Of a stretch of DNA of 64,000 nt, positions 8,421 to 16,760 are shown one piece after another; within the stretch, counting starts at the first letter, position 1; each line of letters starts with the position of its first letter. The notes under the pieces are model-generated. The model was not told the origin of the DNA. It did no database searches and saw only the letters and a program-made list of their open reading frames with translations. Position numbers and translations under genes: made by a program. Source of the DNA: Streptomyces violaceoruber (GTDB lineage: Bacteria; Actinomycetota; Actinomycetes; Streptomycetales; Streptomycetaceae); NCBI GenBank assembly GCA_000720805.1, contig JODI01000012.1:1-64000 (forward strand), given 5' to 3'.

Positions 8421-9677
8421 GTGCCCGCCCGCCCGGCAACCCTCAGCACCCGCTCGGCCTGGCACGACGTCCCCCGTCTCCAGGTACGCCAGTTCGCGGC
8501 GACCGCCATGGCCGAGGCACCCGAGCTCGCCGAGGAGATCCTCCGTGAGATCCGCCGCGAGTACCCTCATCTGCCCGTCGTCCTCGACGAGTCGGGTGAA
8601 CCCATGGCTCTGGTCGGCATCCGCCGTGCCATCGAGGTCTTCGTCCAGCACCTGGAGAACTCCGACTACTCGGCGGGCCGCCCGACCGTACCGCCGGGCG
8701 TCTTCCAGGAGTTCGGCCGCGGTGAGGGCCTGGGCGGCCGCAGCCTCGACTCGCTCCAGGCGATCTACCGCATGGGCGTACGGCTGGCCTGGCGCCGTTT
8801 CGCCGACATCGGGCAGCGAGTCGAGATCCCGCCGCCCGCGATGTACGAGCTGGTGGACGCGGGCTACGAGTACCTGGACGGCCTCGTCGACCAGTCCGTA
8901 CGCGGCTACGCGGAGGCGGCGGCCAGACAGGCCGGGGAACGATTACGGCTCCAGCGCCGCCTGATGGAACTCATCTTCGCCGAGCACCACCGGGGCGACC
9001 CGGCCGACGCCCTCACCGAACGGGCCGCCCGGATCGGCTGGCCCCTGCCCGAGAAGGTCGCGGTCGGTGTCCTGCTGCGCCCGGCACGGGAGGCGGTGGC
9101 GCCCGCGGTCGGGCAGGGCGTCCTGCTCGACATGGAGTACGAGCAGCCGCGGATGGTCGTGCCCGAGCCGGACGCCGCCGGCCGCCCCGAACTGCTGCAC
9201 CGCGCCCTGGCCGGCTGGGCCGGGGCGATCGGCCCGCCGGTCCCGCTCGCCGACGCCGGCAAGTCGCTGCGCTGGGCCGAGGCGGCCGTGGGGCTGATGG
9301 AACGGGGACTGCTTCCGGCGGGCGAGGTCCTCCACTGCACCGAGCACACCGAGGCGCTCGTCCTGCTCCAGCCCGAGGAACTGATCGACGACCTCGCCCT
9401 GCGCTGCCTGGCCCCCCTGACCCACTGCGGCCCCACCCACGGCCGGCGCCTCGCGGAGACGTTGCTGGCCTGGCTGGAGACCAGGGGCGGCGCGCCCGAG
9501 GTGGCGGCCCGGCTGGGCGTCCACCCGCAGACCGTCCGCTACCGGCTCCGGCAGATCCGCGAGCTGTGGGGCGCCGAGATCGACGACCCGGACCGCCGCT
9601 TCGAACTCGAACTGGTGCTGCGGGCACAGCGGTTGCGGGGGACTCTGGGGGAGACGCGGGGACGGGGGGGAACGTAG
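8421..9677 (+). CDS. PucR-family (CdaR-type) transcriptional regulator
   Basis: The 418-residue protein has an N-terminal helical sensory region and a C-terminal helix-turn-helix typical of PucR/CdaR regulators: VAARLGVHPQTVRYRLRQIRELWG, followed by the characteristic DDPDRRFELELVLRAQRL. The start is GTG 8421 after AGGGGAG. A rare TTA leucine codon occurs at 8943-8945 (within GERLRLQRR), so translation should need the bldA tRNA. The upstream DUF2613 gene is nearly contiguous. Targets are unknown; the divergent envelope genes are candidates. Confidence 0.88.
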   Translation: MPARPATLSTRSAWHDVPRLQVRQFAATAMAEAPELAEEILREIRREYPHLPVVLDESGEPMALVGIRRAIEVFVQHLENSDYSAGRPTVPPGVFQEFGRGEGLGGRSLDSLQAIYRMGVRLAWRRFADIGQRVEIPPPAMYELVDAGYEYLDGLVDQSVRGYAEAAARQAGERLRLQRRLMELIFAEHHRGDPADALTERAARIGWPLPEKVAVGVLLRPAREAVAPAVGQGVLLDMEYEQPRMVVPEPDAAGRPELLHRALAGWAGAIGPPVPLADAGKSLRWAEAAVGLMERGLLPAGEVLHCTEHTEALVLLQPEELIDDLALRCLAPLTHCGPTHGRRLAETLLAWLETRGGAPEVAARLGVHPQTVRYRLRQIRELWGAEIDDPDRRFELELVLRAQRLRGTLGETRGRGGT

Positions 9678-9724
9678 GCGGCCGGGGTGCGGGGCGTTGG
9701 TACGCGCCCCGCACACCGGCCGCC
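9677..9724. terminator. bidirectional hairpin terminator between convergent genes
   Basis: A 20-bp stem pairs 9677-9696 (GGCGGCCGGGGTGCGGGGCG) with 9705-9724. There is one G-T mismatch and an 8-nt loop. It starts at the last base of the PucR-type gene's stop codon and lies just downstream of the convergent surface-protein gene, so it can end transcription from both sides. Confidence 0.75.
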
Positions 9725-9747
9725 GTAAGACCGCCCGGCTCAGATGA

Positions 9748-11655
9748 TCACCGGCGGTTGTGGAGCCTCACCCGCAGCCGCGGCGAGAAGCGGACCGCCG
9801 CGGCACCCAGTGCCGCGAGGGCCGCCGCCGCGCCCAGCATCAGGCCGATGCCGCCCGCGCCGGTGCTCGCCAGGCCGCCCGAGAGCGGCGAGGTGGTGTC
9901 GTTGCCGGAGCCGCCGGTAACGGAGCCGCCAGTGTCGGTGCCGCCGGAACCGTCGCCGTCTCCCGTGCCGCCCGTGACGCCGTCGGCGGAGCCGGACGGG
10001 CTGGGGGTGGGGCTGGGGGACGCGGACGGGTCGGGCTCGACCTTCTCGACGACCTCGACGGTGAAGGAGGCGGACGCGCCTCCGTCGACGGACGCGGTGA
10101 CGGTGTACGTGCCGAGCTCGTCACCGGCGACCAGTTCCCGCGAGCTGACCTTGCCCTCGGCGTCGGCCGTCTCCCGGGTGCCCGCGTACTTGCCCTCGAA
10201 CTCGGGGAGCCCCGCGCTGCCGCTGTGGACGAGGAAGTCCACCTTCACGCCGGCGGCCGGCTTGCCCTCGTCGGTCACCAGGGCCTGGAGCACCTCGGGG
10301 AAGGGCTGGCCGGGCTCGGCCTGCTGCTTGTCGCCCGCGAGGACCTTCACCTCGTTCGCCAGGTTCCGCACGTGGACGACGAAGTCCGTCGAGAGACCAC
10401 CCGGCGCCGTCGCGTGGATGGTGAAGTCGCCCTTCTTGCTGCCGGTGTAGATGCTGGGCGTCTGCACGCGGCCCTGGGCGTCGGTCGCCAGCACGACGGA
10501 CGTCCTGTTCTCGCGGTTGCCGAAGGTCAGGTCCCGCTTCAGGGGGTCGTCGATCGCGAACTTCACCGAGACACCCTCGACCGGGTTGCCGTCCTTGTCC
10601 CGGACCACCGCGGCAGTCGGCGGGACCTCGTAACCAGCCTCGACGGACTGCTCCGCCGCGGAGGCCGGGCTCAGTGTCGCGGGCGCGACGGCACCCTTCC
10701 ACTGGACCACCACGCGGCCGTCACCGCCGATCAGGTGGACGCCGCCCTCGGCCACCCCCTGAGTCTCCGGCTCCGGCGGTCCCGACCAGAACGGGTCGTC
10801 CTTCGCGGGCGGCGCGTTGCGGACACCGGTGACCAGCCGCACGTCGGTCACCCGGGCGGGGTCGGCGTAGCTGGTGCCGCCTCCGCCGCTGCCGCTGCCG
10901 ATGGCCTTCTCGTCCTCCGAGCCGGCACCGCCACCGCCGCCCGCATAACCGGCACCGCCGCCGCCACCGCCGTTACGGGCCTTGCCACCGTCACCGCCAC
11001 GGCCGCCCGCGGTGGCGTCGGCCCCCGCCGCGCCGTTGCCGGCCCCCGCGCCACCGGTGCCCTTGTCGGCACCCTTGCCGCCGAAGCCCGACTCGGAGCC
11101 GTCCTGCCCCTTGTCGCCGCCGGCGGCACCGCCCCACCCCGGGCCCGGCAGGGTGCTGCCGGCGCCGCCTCCGCCGCCGGCGATGACGAGCGCCTCGCCG
11201 CCGCTGGTGCGGATGGCGCTGCTGTTGCCGCCGGGCTGGGCATAGCGGCCGCCGGGGGCACCACCGAGCGCGTCGCCGAACGTCGTTCCGTACTCGTATC
11301 CGCCGACCGCGACGGACAGCGACTCACCGGGCGTGACCTTCAGCGTGCCCGCGGCGTACCCGCCCGCGCCGCCGTGCGAGCTGGGGCCGCCCCAGCCGCC
11401 CTGCCCCCACGCCCGCACGTCCAGCGTGTGCACGCCGGACGGGACCTGGAAGGCGGCCTTGGCCCCGCTGAAGTCGAACAACCGGCAGCCCGTGAAGCCC
11501 GCCGTCGGCACGCACGCGCTGCCCTCCGCCGCTGTGCCCGCGGCCGCCGCCGGCACCGCCGCCCAGCTGCCCCCGGCGCCCAGTGCCACCAGGGCGACCG
11601 TCGCCGCACCACGTCTCAGACGGACACGCCGTAACTCAAGGGAATCCCGCATCAT
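9748..11655 (-). CDS. LAxTG-anchored glycine-rich surface protein with Big-1-like domains
   Basis: The protein has about 635 residues. A signal peptide (hydrophobic run ending near AAVPAAAA) is followed by a beta-rich domain and a very glycine-rich region of the Gly_rich type (for example GGGGGGAGYAGGGGGAG). Two tandem Ig-like domains resemble invasin/Big-1 folds (ATLSPASAAEQSVEAGYEVPP and VKVLAGDKQQAEPGQPFPEV). A Ser/Pro/Gly spacer then leads to the sorting signal LASTG at residues 595-599, a hydrophobic helix and a basic tail (RFSPRLRVRLHNRR). LAxTG is the class E sortase motif of Streptomyces. I chose ATG 11655 because a GGAG lies six bases upstream. The Ig-like parts suggest adhesion or surface display; the ligand is unknown. 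Confidence 0.85.
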   Translation of the reverse strand: MMRDSLELRRVRLRRGAATVALVALGAGGSWAAVPAAAAGTAAEGSACVPTAGFTGCRLFDFSGAKAAFQVPSGVHTLDVRAWGQGGWGGPSSHGGAGGYAAGTLKVTPGESLSVAVGGYEYGTTFGDALGGAPGGRYAQPGGNSSAIRTSGGEALVIAGGGGGAGSTLPGPGWGGAAGGDKGQDGSESGFGGKGADKGTGGAGAGNGAAGADATAGGRGGDGGKARNGGGGGGAGYAGGGGGAGSEDEKAIGSGSGGGGTSYADPARVTDVRLVTGVRNAPPAKDDPFWSGPPEPETQGVAEGGVHLIGGDGRVVVQWKGAVAPATLSPASAAEQSVEAGYEVPPTAAVVRDKDGNPVEGVSVKFAIDDPLKRDLTFGNRENRTSVVLATDAQGRVQTPSIYTGSKKGDFTIHATAPGGLSTDFVVHVRNLANEVKVLAGDKQQAEPGQPFPEVLQALVTDEGKPAAGVKVDFLVHSGSAGLPEFEGKYAGTRETADAEGKVSSRELVAGDELGTYTVTASVDGGASASFTVEVVEKVEPDPSASPSPTPSPSGSADGVTGGTGDGDGSGGTDTGGSVTGGSGNDTTSPLSGGLASTGAGGIGLMLGAAAALAALGAAAVRFSPRLRVRLHNRR

Positions 11656-11708
11656 CCACCACTCCATAGCTCGACGGCTCGGGCCGGCTCCCCCCAAGGA
11701 GCCCAGAA

Positions 11709-11730
11709 AGGTGATCAAAGATCATCACCA
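11709..11730. promoter_or_regulatory. palindrome TGATCAAAGATCA upstream of the surface-protein gene
   Basis: TGATC-AAA-GATCA at 11712-11724 is a perfect dyad inside the longer imperfect repeat GGTGATCAAAGATCATCACC. It lies 57 bases upstream of the chosen ATG of the LAxTG protein. It could be an operator or part of the leader; no matching regulator is visible. Confidence 0.35.
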
Positions 11731-11855
11731 TTTCTCCACAGGTAAGACCACAGAGCGGAGAAAAGGTTGTACCTGTGAGGCGGAAGTGACAGCGCACGCC
11801 CATTGCCCGGGCAAACGCTCTATGACTAGCCTGTGTTCGTCATGCCGATCGTCTG

Positions 11856-11868
11856 TTGAAATTTCGAA
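11856..11868. promoter_or_regulatory. possible IclR-type operator (TTGAAATTTCGAA)
   Basis: The sequence TTGAAATTTCGAA has a perfect GAAATTTC core and lies 36-48 bases before the GTG of the IclR gene. IclR regulators commonly bind AT-rich dyads in their own promoters. Assignment as an autoregulatory site rests only on position and symmetry. Confidence 0.35.
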
Positions 11869-11904
11869 CGCAGACGCCTTAGCCGCAAAGGGAGGGGGCC
11901 GGTC

Positions 11905-12678
11905 GTGGGACGCTTGGTACCTGCCGTGACCCGGGCTCTCGACATTCTTGAGCTCTTTCTCGACGGGGACGGAACGCTGTCCGCCCCCGACATCGTGCGC
12001 CGGCTGCAGCTGCCGCGCACCACCGTGCACGAGCTGGTCACCACGCTCGCCGCCCGGTCGTACATCGTGCAGGTGCCCGGCCAGCCCGGCCGCTACCGGC
12101 TCGGAGTGCGCCCCTATCAGCTGGGCAGCCGGTACTCCGAGCAGCTCGACCTCGCCGCCGAGGGCCAGCACGTCGCCCGCTCCGTCGCCGAGACCTGCGA
12201 CGAGACCGTGCACGTGGCGATCCTGGAGGGCACGGACGTCATCTACATCGCCAAGGTCGACTCCACACACGCGGTACGGATGGTCTCCGCGGCCGGGCGC
12301 CGGCTGCCCGCCCACTGCACCTCCGTCGGCAAGATGCTGCTGGCATCCCTTCCCGACCACGAGCTCACCGCGCGCATCCCGGACGCCACCGACCTGATCG
12401 CGATGACCCCCAACAGCATCACCGACCCGGACGCCCTGCGCGAGGCCCTGGCCGAGATCCGGCGGCGCGGGATAGCGGTGGAGAGCCGTGAGTCCAACCC
12501 GGACGTCTCCTGCGTGGCCGCGCCGGTGCAGGACCGCACCGGCCGGGTCGTCGCCGCGCTGTCCATCTCGGTGCCCATGATCCGCTGGAGCGACGAGCGC
12601 CGCGTCGAGCTGGAGCAGCTCGCCGCCAAGGGTGCCGCCGAACTGTCGGAGCGTCTCGGATACCGGAGCGTGGCATGA
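11905..12678 (+). CDS. IclR-family transcriptional regulator
   Basis: This 257-residue IclR protein has an N-terminal winged helix (VTRALDILELFL..., then LSAPDIVRRLQLPRTTVHELV) and a C-terminal effector-binding GAF-like domain with the usual LPAHCTSVGKMLLA and SVPMIRWSDER sequences. GTG 11905 follows GGGAGGGGG. Its stop overlaps the start of the SMP-30 gene in an ATGA. Regulator and enzyme are therefore one transcript, and the effector is probably a sugar lactone or sugar acid related to that enzyme's substrate. Confidence 0.93.
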   Translation: MGRLVPAVTRALDILELFLDGDGTLSAPDIVRRLQLPRTTVHELVTTLAARSYIVQVPGQPGRYRLGVRPYQLGSRYSEQLDLAAEGQHVARSVAETCDETVHVAILEGTDVIYIAKVDSTHAVRMVSAAGRRLPAHCTSVGKMLLASLPDHELTARIPDATDLIAMTPNSITDPDALREALAEIRRRGIAVESRESNPDVSCVAAPVQDRTGRVVAALSISVPMIRWSDERRVELEQLAAKGAAELSERLGYRSVA

Positions 12679-13523
12679 CGTACACCCACGAGGTGGCGGT
12701 ACGGGCGGAGGCGACCCTCGGCGAGGGCCCCACCTGGGACGCGGCGGCCGGACGGCTGCTCTGGATCGACATCCTCGGCTCGCGGATCCACACGTACGAC
12801 CCGGTCTCCGGCCGTCGGACGACCCGCACCACCGAGCAGCACGTCGGCGCGGTCAAGCCGCGCGCGGGCGGCGGCCTGGTCCTCAACCTCCGGGACGGTG
12901 TCGGCCTGCTCGACCCCGACGACACCTTCCGCTGGCTGCGCCACGAGCCGGTCCCCGGCCGCCGCGCCAACGACGCCGCGGTCGCCCCCGACGGCTCCCT
13001 GTGGGCCGGCACCATGCGCTACGACGAGGCACCCGGCGGCGGCACGCTGTCCCGGATCACCGGCGACGGCACGGCCGACGTCGTCCTCGACGACGTGGCG
13101 GTCAGCAACGGCACGGGCTGGAGCCCCGACGGTCGCCTGATGTACTACATCGACTCCCCGACCCGCCGCGTCGACGTCTTCGACTTCGAGAACGGCCGGG
13201 CCCTCAACCGCCGCCCGCTGGTCGAGATCGAGGACGGGGCCGGCTTCCCCGACGGCCTCACCGTCGACGCCGACGGCTGTGTGTGGGTGGCGCTGTGGGA
13301 CGGGGCGGCGGTGCGCCGCTACACGCCCGGTGGCGAGCTGGACAGGGTCGTCGAACTGCCGACACCCCGGGTGACCGCGTGCGCGTTCGGGGGCGCGGAT
13401 CTGACGGACCTGTACATCACGACGGCCCGGGTGGGTCTTTCCGCGCCGGATCCGGTGGCGGGGTCGTTGCTGGTGGTGCGGGGGGCCGGCAAGGGGCTGA
13501 CGCAGCCCGCGTTCGCCGGTTAG
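12675..13523 (+). CDS. SMP-30/gluconolactonase/LRE-family protein
   Basis: The 282-residue protein is a predicted six-bladed beta-propeller hydrolase of the regucalcin/gluconolactonase family. The metal-ligand glutamate is at residue 17 (LGEGPTWD). Further family landmarks are RRANDAAVAPDG, VSNGTGWSPDG and FPDGLTVDADG, which supply the Asn and Asp ligands. There is no signal peptide, so it should open sugar lactones in the cytoplasm. The start overlaps the IclR stop. A complete sugar-acid catabolic operon does not follow, so the precise lactone is not evident. Confidence 0.9.
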   Translation: MTYTHEVAVRAEATLGEGPTWDAAAGRLLWIDILGSRIHTYDPVSGRRTTRTTEQHVGAVKPRAGGGLVLNLRDGVGLLDPDDTFRWLRHEPVPGRRANDAAVAPDGSLWAGTMRYDEAPGGGTLSRITGDGTADVVLDDVAVSNGTGWSPDGRLMYYIDSPTRRVDVFDFENGRALNRRPLVEIEDGAGFPDGLTVDADGCVWVALWDGAAVRRYTPGGELDRVVELPTPRVTACAFGGADLTDLYITTARVGLSAPDPVAGSLLVVRGAGKGLTQPAFAG

Positions 13524-13586
13524 CGGCACCCCTCCCCGAAAGCGCGGGCGAGCGCCCCCGTTCCGGCCCCGGCACCGGTCCAGGTT

Positions 13587-14984
13587 CTACCCGCTCGCCC
13601 GCACCAGCCCCCGCAGGACCCCCCGCTCCTCCGCGGTCAACGGCGGCCCCTCCAACGGCGGCAGCAGCGACCCGTTCAGCACCGCCAGCAACGTCGCCGG
13701 ATGCAGCAACCGCTCCGGGCCCGCCGTAAGACTCGTCACGTCCCACAGCGCCGAAGCCGCCCGGTACGACCCCGTCGCCGCCCTCGTCAGCCGCCGTGAG
13801 TACCGCGTCACCAGCCGGTCCGCCGCGTTCGGCCGCCCGCCCCGCGTCTGCGGGTACCAGACGTCCTGCCCCACGGCCATGGCCCACGCCGCGTCCACCG
13901 ACCGCGCCGCCCCCCGCTGCACCCGCCGTGCCAGCCCGGGCGCCCCCAGCCCGCTCCGGCGGACCTCCTCGCCCAGGAACCGTGCCCCGAGCGCGGCCAC
14001 CGACATGCCCTGCCCGTACGCCGGGTTGTACGTGGCCAGCGCGTCGCCCAGGACGACCAGACCCTCGGGCCAGTCGCCTGCCTTCTCCAGATACCGCCGG
14101 GCGTTGTGCGTGCTGCGGCTGATGTGTACGTCGGTCAGTGGCTCCGCACCGGAGATGAGCTGCCCGACGATGGGGTGCGGCAGGTCGAGGGTGTAGCGCA
14201 GGAAGCCCTCCGGGTCGGCCGGTGGCTCACCGCCCCGGGTGCCGGCGAGGCTGACCATCCACCGGCCGCCCTCGATGGGCAGCACCATCCCGCTGCGTCC
14301 CGGCCGGTTCGCGTACGGATCGGCCTGCACGACGGTCAGGGGGAACCGCTCGGCGCCCTCGGGCACCCGGTAGACGCGGGTCGCGTTGACCAGCCCGGAG
14401 TCCACGGTCCGCTCGTGGATGCCGGTGACGCCGAGGCGCTCCAGCCAGTGCGCGACCCGTGAGCCGCGGCCACTGGCGTCGACGACGAAATCGGCGTGAA
14501 GGTCCGTGTCCTCACCGGCAGTTGACAGTCGTACGCCGGTGACCCGCTCGTCCCGTCCGATGAGTTCGAGGACGTGTGCCTGGCGCAGCTCGACCCCGGT
14601 GTGGTCCAGCACGGCCGTGCGGACCGCCCAGTCCAGCAACGCCCGGCTGCACGCGAGCATATGGGGACCGTCGTGCCGCCAGCGGCGGAACCAGCCCTCC
14701 GGGGTGAGCGCCACCATGCCGGAGCCGAGGGGTATGTCGTGGGCGCCCGCGGCGAGCAGATGCCGGCGCATGCTCACACCGGGCACCAGGTCCTCCATGG
14801 CGGCGAGGCCGCCCGCCATCAGCAGATGCGCGTGCCGGCCCTGGGGGAGGCCCTTGCGGTGGTCGGGTCCGTCGGGCAGGTCGTCGCGGTCCAGGACGAT
14901 CACTTCGTCCGCGGCACCGGACAGCGCCGCCGCGGCCAGCATGCCGGCCAGGCCGGCACCGATGACGACAGCTCTCCGCGTCAT
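13587..14984 (-). CDS. FAD-dependent monooxygenase/epoxidase-like protein
   Basis: The 465-residue flavoprotein has an N-terminal Rossmann dinucleotide motif GAGLAG at residues 9-14 (AVVIGAGLAGMLAA). The later FAD-binding segment GDALATYNPAYGQGMSVAA is typical of class A flavin monooxygenases and of the LasC-type epoxidase branch. A VVDASGRGSRVAHWLERLG stretch matches the DG-like motif of the group. It stands alone, with no polyketide synthase or other biosynthetic partner nearby. ATG 14984 is preceded by AGGAGCTCC. The substrate is unknown. Confidence 0.85.
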   Translation of the reverse strand: MTRRAVVIGAGLAGMLAAAALSGAADEVIVLDRDDLPDGPDHRKGLPQGRHAHLLMAGGLAAMEDLVPGVSMRRHLLAAGAHDIPLGSGMVALTPEGWFRRWRHDGPHMLACSRALLDWAVRTAVLDHTGVELRQAHVLELIGRDERVTGVRLSTAGEDTDLHADFVVDASGRGSRVAHWLERLGVTGIHERTVDSGLVNATRVYRVPEGAERFPLTVVQADPYANRPGRSGMVLPIEGGRWMVSLAGTRGGEPPADPEGFLRYTLDLPHPIVGQLISGAEPLTDVHISRSTHNARRYLEKAGDWPEGLVVLGDALATYNPAYGQGMSVAALGARFLGEEVRRSGLGAPGLARRVQRGAARSVDAAWAMAVGQDVWYPQTRGGRPNAADRLVTRYSRRLTRAATGSYRAASALWDVTSLTAGPERLLHPATLLAVLNGSLLPPLEGPPLTAEERGVLRGLVRASG

Positions 14985-15102
14985 GGAGCTCCTCTAGTTC
15001 AGACAGGGGTCTTCAACTGCTGGTTCTCGAAGTGAGGTAGTGAGCCTAACCATGTATGGGCGGAAGCTCGCCGTCCGGTGGCTGGCCGGAGCGGGTACAC
15101 AC

Positions 15103-15138
15103 GCATCGGCATCGGCATCGGCATCGGCATCGGCATCG
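15103..15138. repeat. hexanucleotide microsatellite (GCATCG)x6
   Basis: Six perfect tandem copies of GCATCG lie just beyond the 3' end of the membrane acyltransferase gene. The period is a multiple of three, but no supported gene covers it. Such a tract can change length by slippage. Confidence 0.9.
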
Positions 15139-15170
15139 CGCACGCGGTGCGGCACGGGCGCAGGCGCCCG

Positions 15171-16442
15171 TCACGGTGGCCGCACGCGGCCTGCCAGCCT
15201 GCGGCCCCAAGTCTGGCCGGGCGCTTCGACGCAACGGTGGGTCAGCAGGCACAGAGGCAACAGCACGGCGAAGAAGGCCACTTCGAGCGCGGGATCGTCC
15301 TGCCGCCGTCGGCCGATCGTGCTGTCGATCACCGCCAGCAGCACCGGATGCACCAGATAGATCGAGTAGCTGATGGTTCCCAATCCGGTCCATATCCGAG
15401 GTATGCGCCGGCGGCGCGACAACAGTGCGGCGCCGAAGGTGAGTACGGCCAGCAGGAACGCGGTGATCCAGCCGCGCCGTGTGAAGTGGTCGCCGTCGCC
15501 GTACCCGTACGCGCTCCCCACGGCGCAGGCGACCACCATGACGGCAGTGCCGGCCGCACGGCCCCAGGTGCTCTGGCCGTTCTCGGCACGGTGGACGGCG
15601 GTGCCGAGGAACATCACGGCGAGGATCACCAGGCCCTCCCACAGCGGGACCGTGCCGTTGAACGAGACCAGGACGAGCGCCAGCACGCCGCCCAACACAC
15701 CCCCGAACACCCTGAGCACGGGTGACCCGGCGCTCGCACAGCAGATAGCGATCCCCATGGCGATCGAGGCAGACGCGATCAGCGGGCCGGTGCCGACCAG
15801 GTCGGACAGGGCAGAGGCCGGCAGCGCCACCCCTGCCGTCACGCTCACAGCGGCGAGCACCGCCAAGACGACGGCGATCGGCGCGGACCGCCGGTGAAGG
15901 CGGACCGTGAAAAGCGCGACGACCAGCAGGTAGAAGGCCATCTCGTAGGAGAGCGTCCACAGGACGAGAAGGAGACTGGGTGTCCCCAGCAACTCCTGGA
16001 GCATGGTGGCGTGGGCGACAGCCACACCGGCAGCGCCCTGCTGACCGAAGTCACGCAACTCCACCATGCCCAGGAGATGGGCGGCAAGGAGCACCGCGAC
16101 GACAGCCGCCCACAGCGGGTACACACGGAAGACCCGTCCGATCCAGAACGTCCGCACGCAGCCCCGGCGCTCCAGCGACGCCGGGATGATGTAGCCGCTC
16201 ACCAGGAAGAACACCATGATGCCGTAGCGGCTGGTGTTGAACTGCGGCATCAGCTCCCGCCGGAAGTCCGCCATGAAGGTGTACGACGAGTGGTCGAACA
16301 CCACGACGAGTGCGGCGATGCCCCGCAACGCGTCCAGCCAGCCCAACCGCGCCGGACCGGACGTCGCGAGGGCGGTCAGTAAGCGCGACAGGGCGGAGAG
16401 CGGATGCGCCGGTGAAGCAGGGCCGAGGGGTGGCGATTCCAT
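15171..16442 (-). CDS. acyltransferase family 3 membrane protein
   Basis: The protein has 423 residues and about ten hydrophobic helices. The N-terminal signature LDALRGIAALVVVFDHSSYTF contains the R/H pair typical of acyltransferase family 3 (PF01757, OafA/NodX type). The later FFLVSGYIIPASLERR and RVFRVYPLWAA segments also fit. These enzymes transfer acetyl or other acyl groups to extracytoplasmic sugars. A rare TTA codon at 16380-16382 (codon 21) makes it a candidate bldA-dependent gene. I chose ATG 16442 (MESPPLG); the frame extends to 16613 without coding character. It is divergent from the STAND protein. Confidence 0.85.
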   Translation of the reverse strand: MESPPLGPASPAHPLSALSRLLTALATSGPARLGWLDALRGIAALVVVFDHSSYTFMADFRRELMPQFNTSRYGIMVFFLVSGYIIPASLERRGCVRTFWIGRVFRVYPLWAAVVAVLLAAHLLGMVELRDFGQQGAAGVAVAHATMLQELLGTPSLLLVLWTLSYEMAFYLLVVALFTVRLHRRSAPIAVVLAVLAAVSVTAGVALPASALSDLVGTGPLIASASIAMGIAICCASAGSPVLRVFGGVLGGVLALVLVSFNGTVPLWEGLVILAVMFLGTAVHRAENGQSTWGRAAGTAVMVVACAVGSAYGYGDGDHFTRRGWITAFLLAVLTFGAALLSRRRRIPRIWTGLGTISYSIYLVHPVLLAVIDSTIGRRRQDDPALEVAFFAVLLPLCLLTHRCVEAPGQTWGRRLAGRVRPP

Positions 16443-16760
16443 GCGGAGGCAGAGTCCCCTTTGATGAGGTGTCCGTTGGCTGTCGAGAGGCGGCTGCCGA
16501 CGCGGCCCGCCAAGGGCGACGCGGACCGGCCGGGTGCGCTTGCGGGGCGCCCCGCCGGCCGCCGACGACCAGCAGGGCGTTCCCCGCGGAGCGGCCCCCC
16601 GGGCGCCGCTCACATCACCGATTTCAGCGGCTGCGGCATTGTTCGGCAGTACCGTTCTGGCGGCCGAACAACGAAACGGGCGTGCGACCCTTTCGGCTGT
16701 CGTCGAGGTGCGTGCGGGGATCGGCCGCGCACCGGTCCGGGGCGGCTGGAGGGGGAAGGT

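Noticed and set aside
13587..14984. Polyether-type epoxidase within a biosynthetic cluster
   Set aside because: The flavoprotein stands alone, so only a general monooxygenase call is supported.
15103..15138. Possible CRISPR-like repeat array
   Set aside because: The units are six-base tandem copies without spacers; no cas genes occur in the window.
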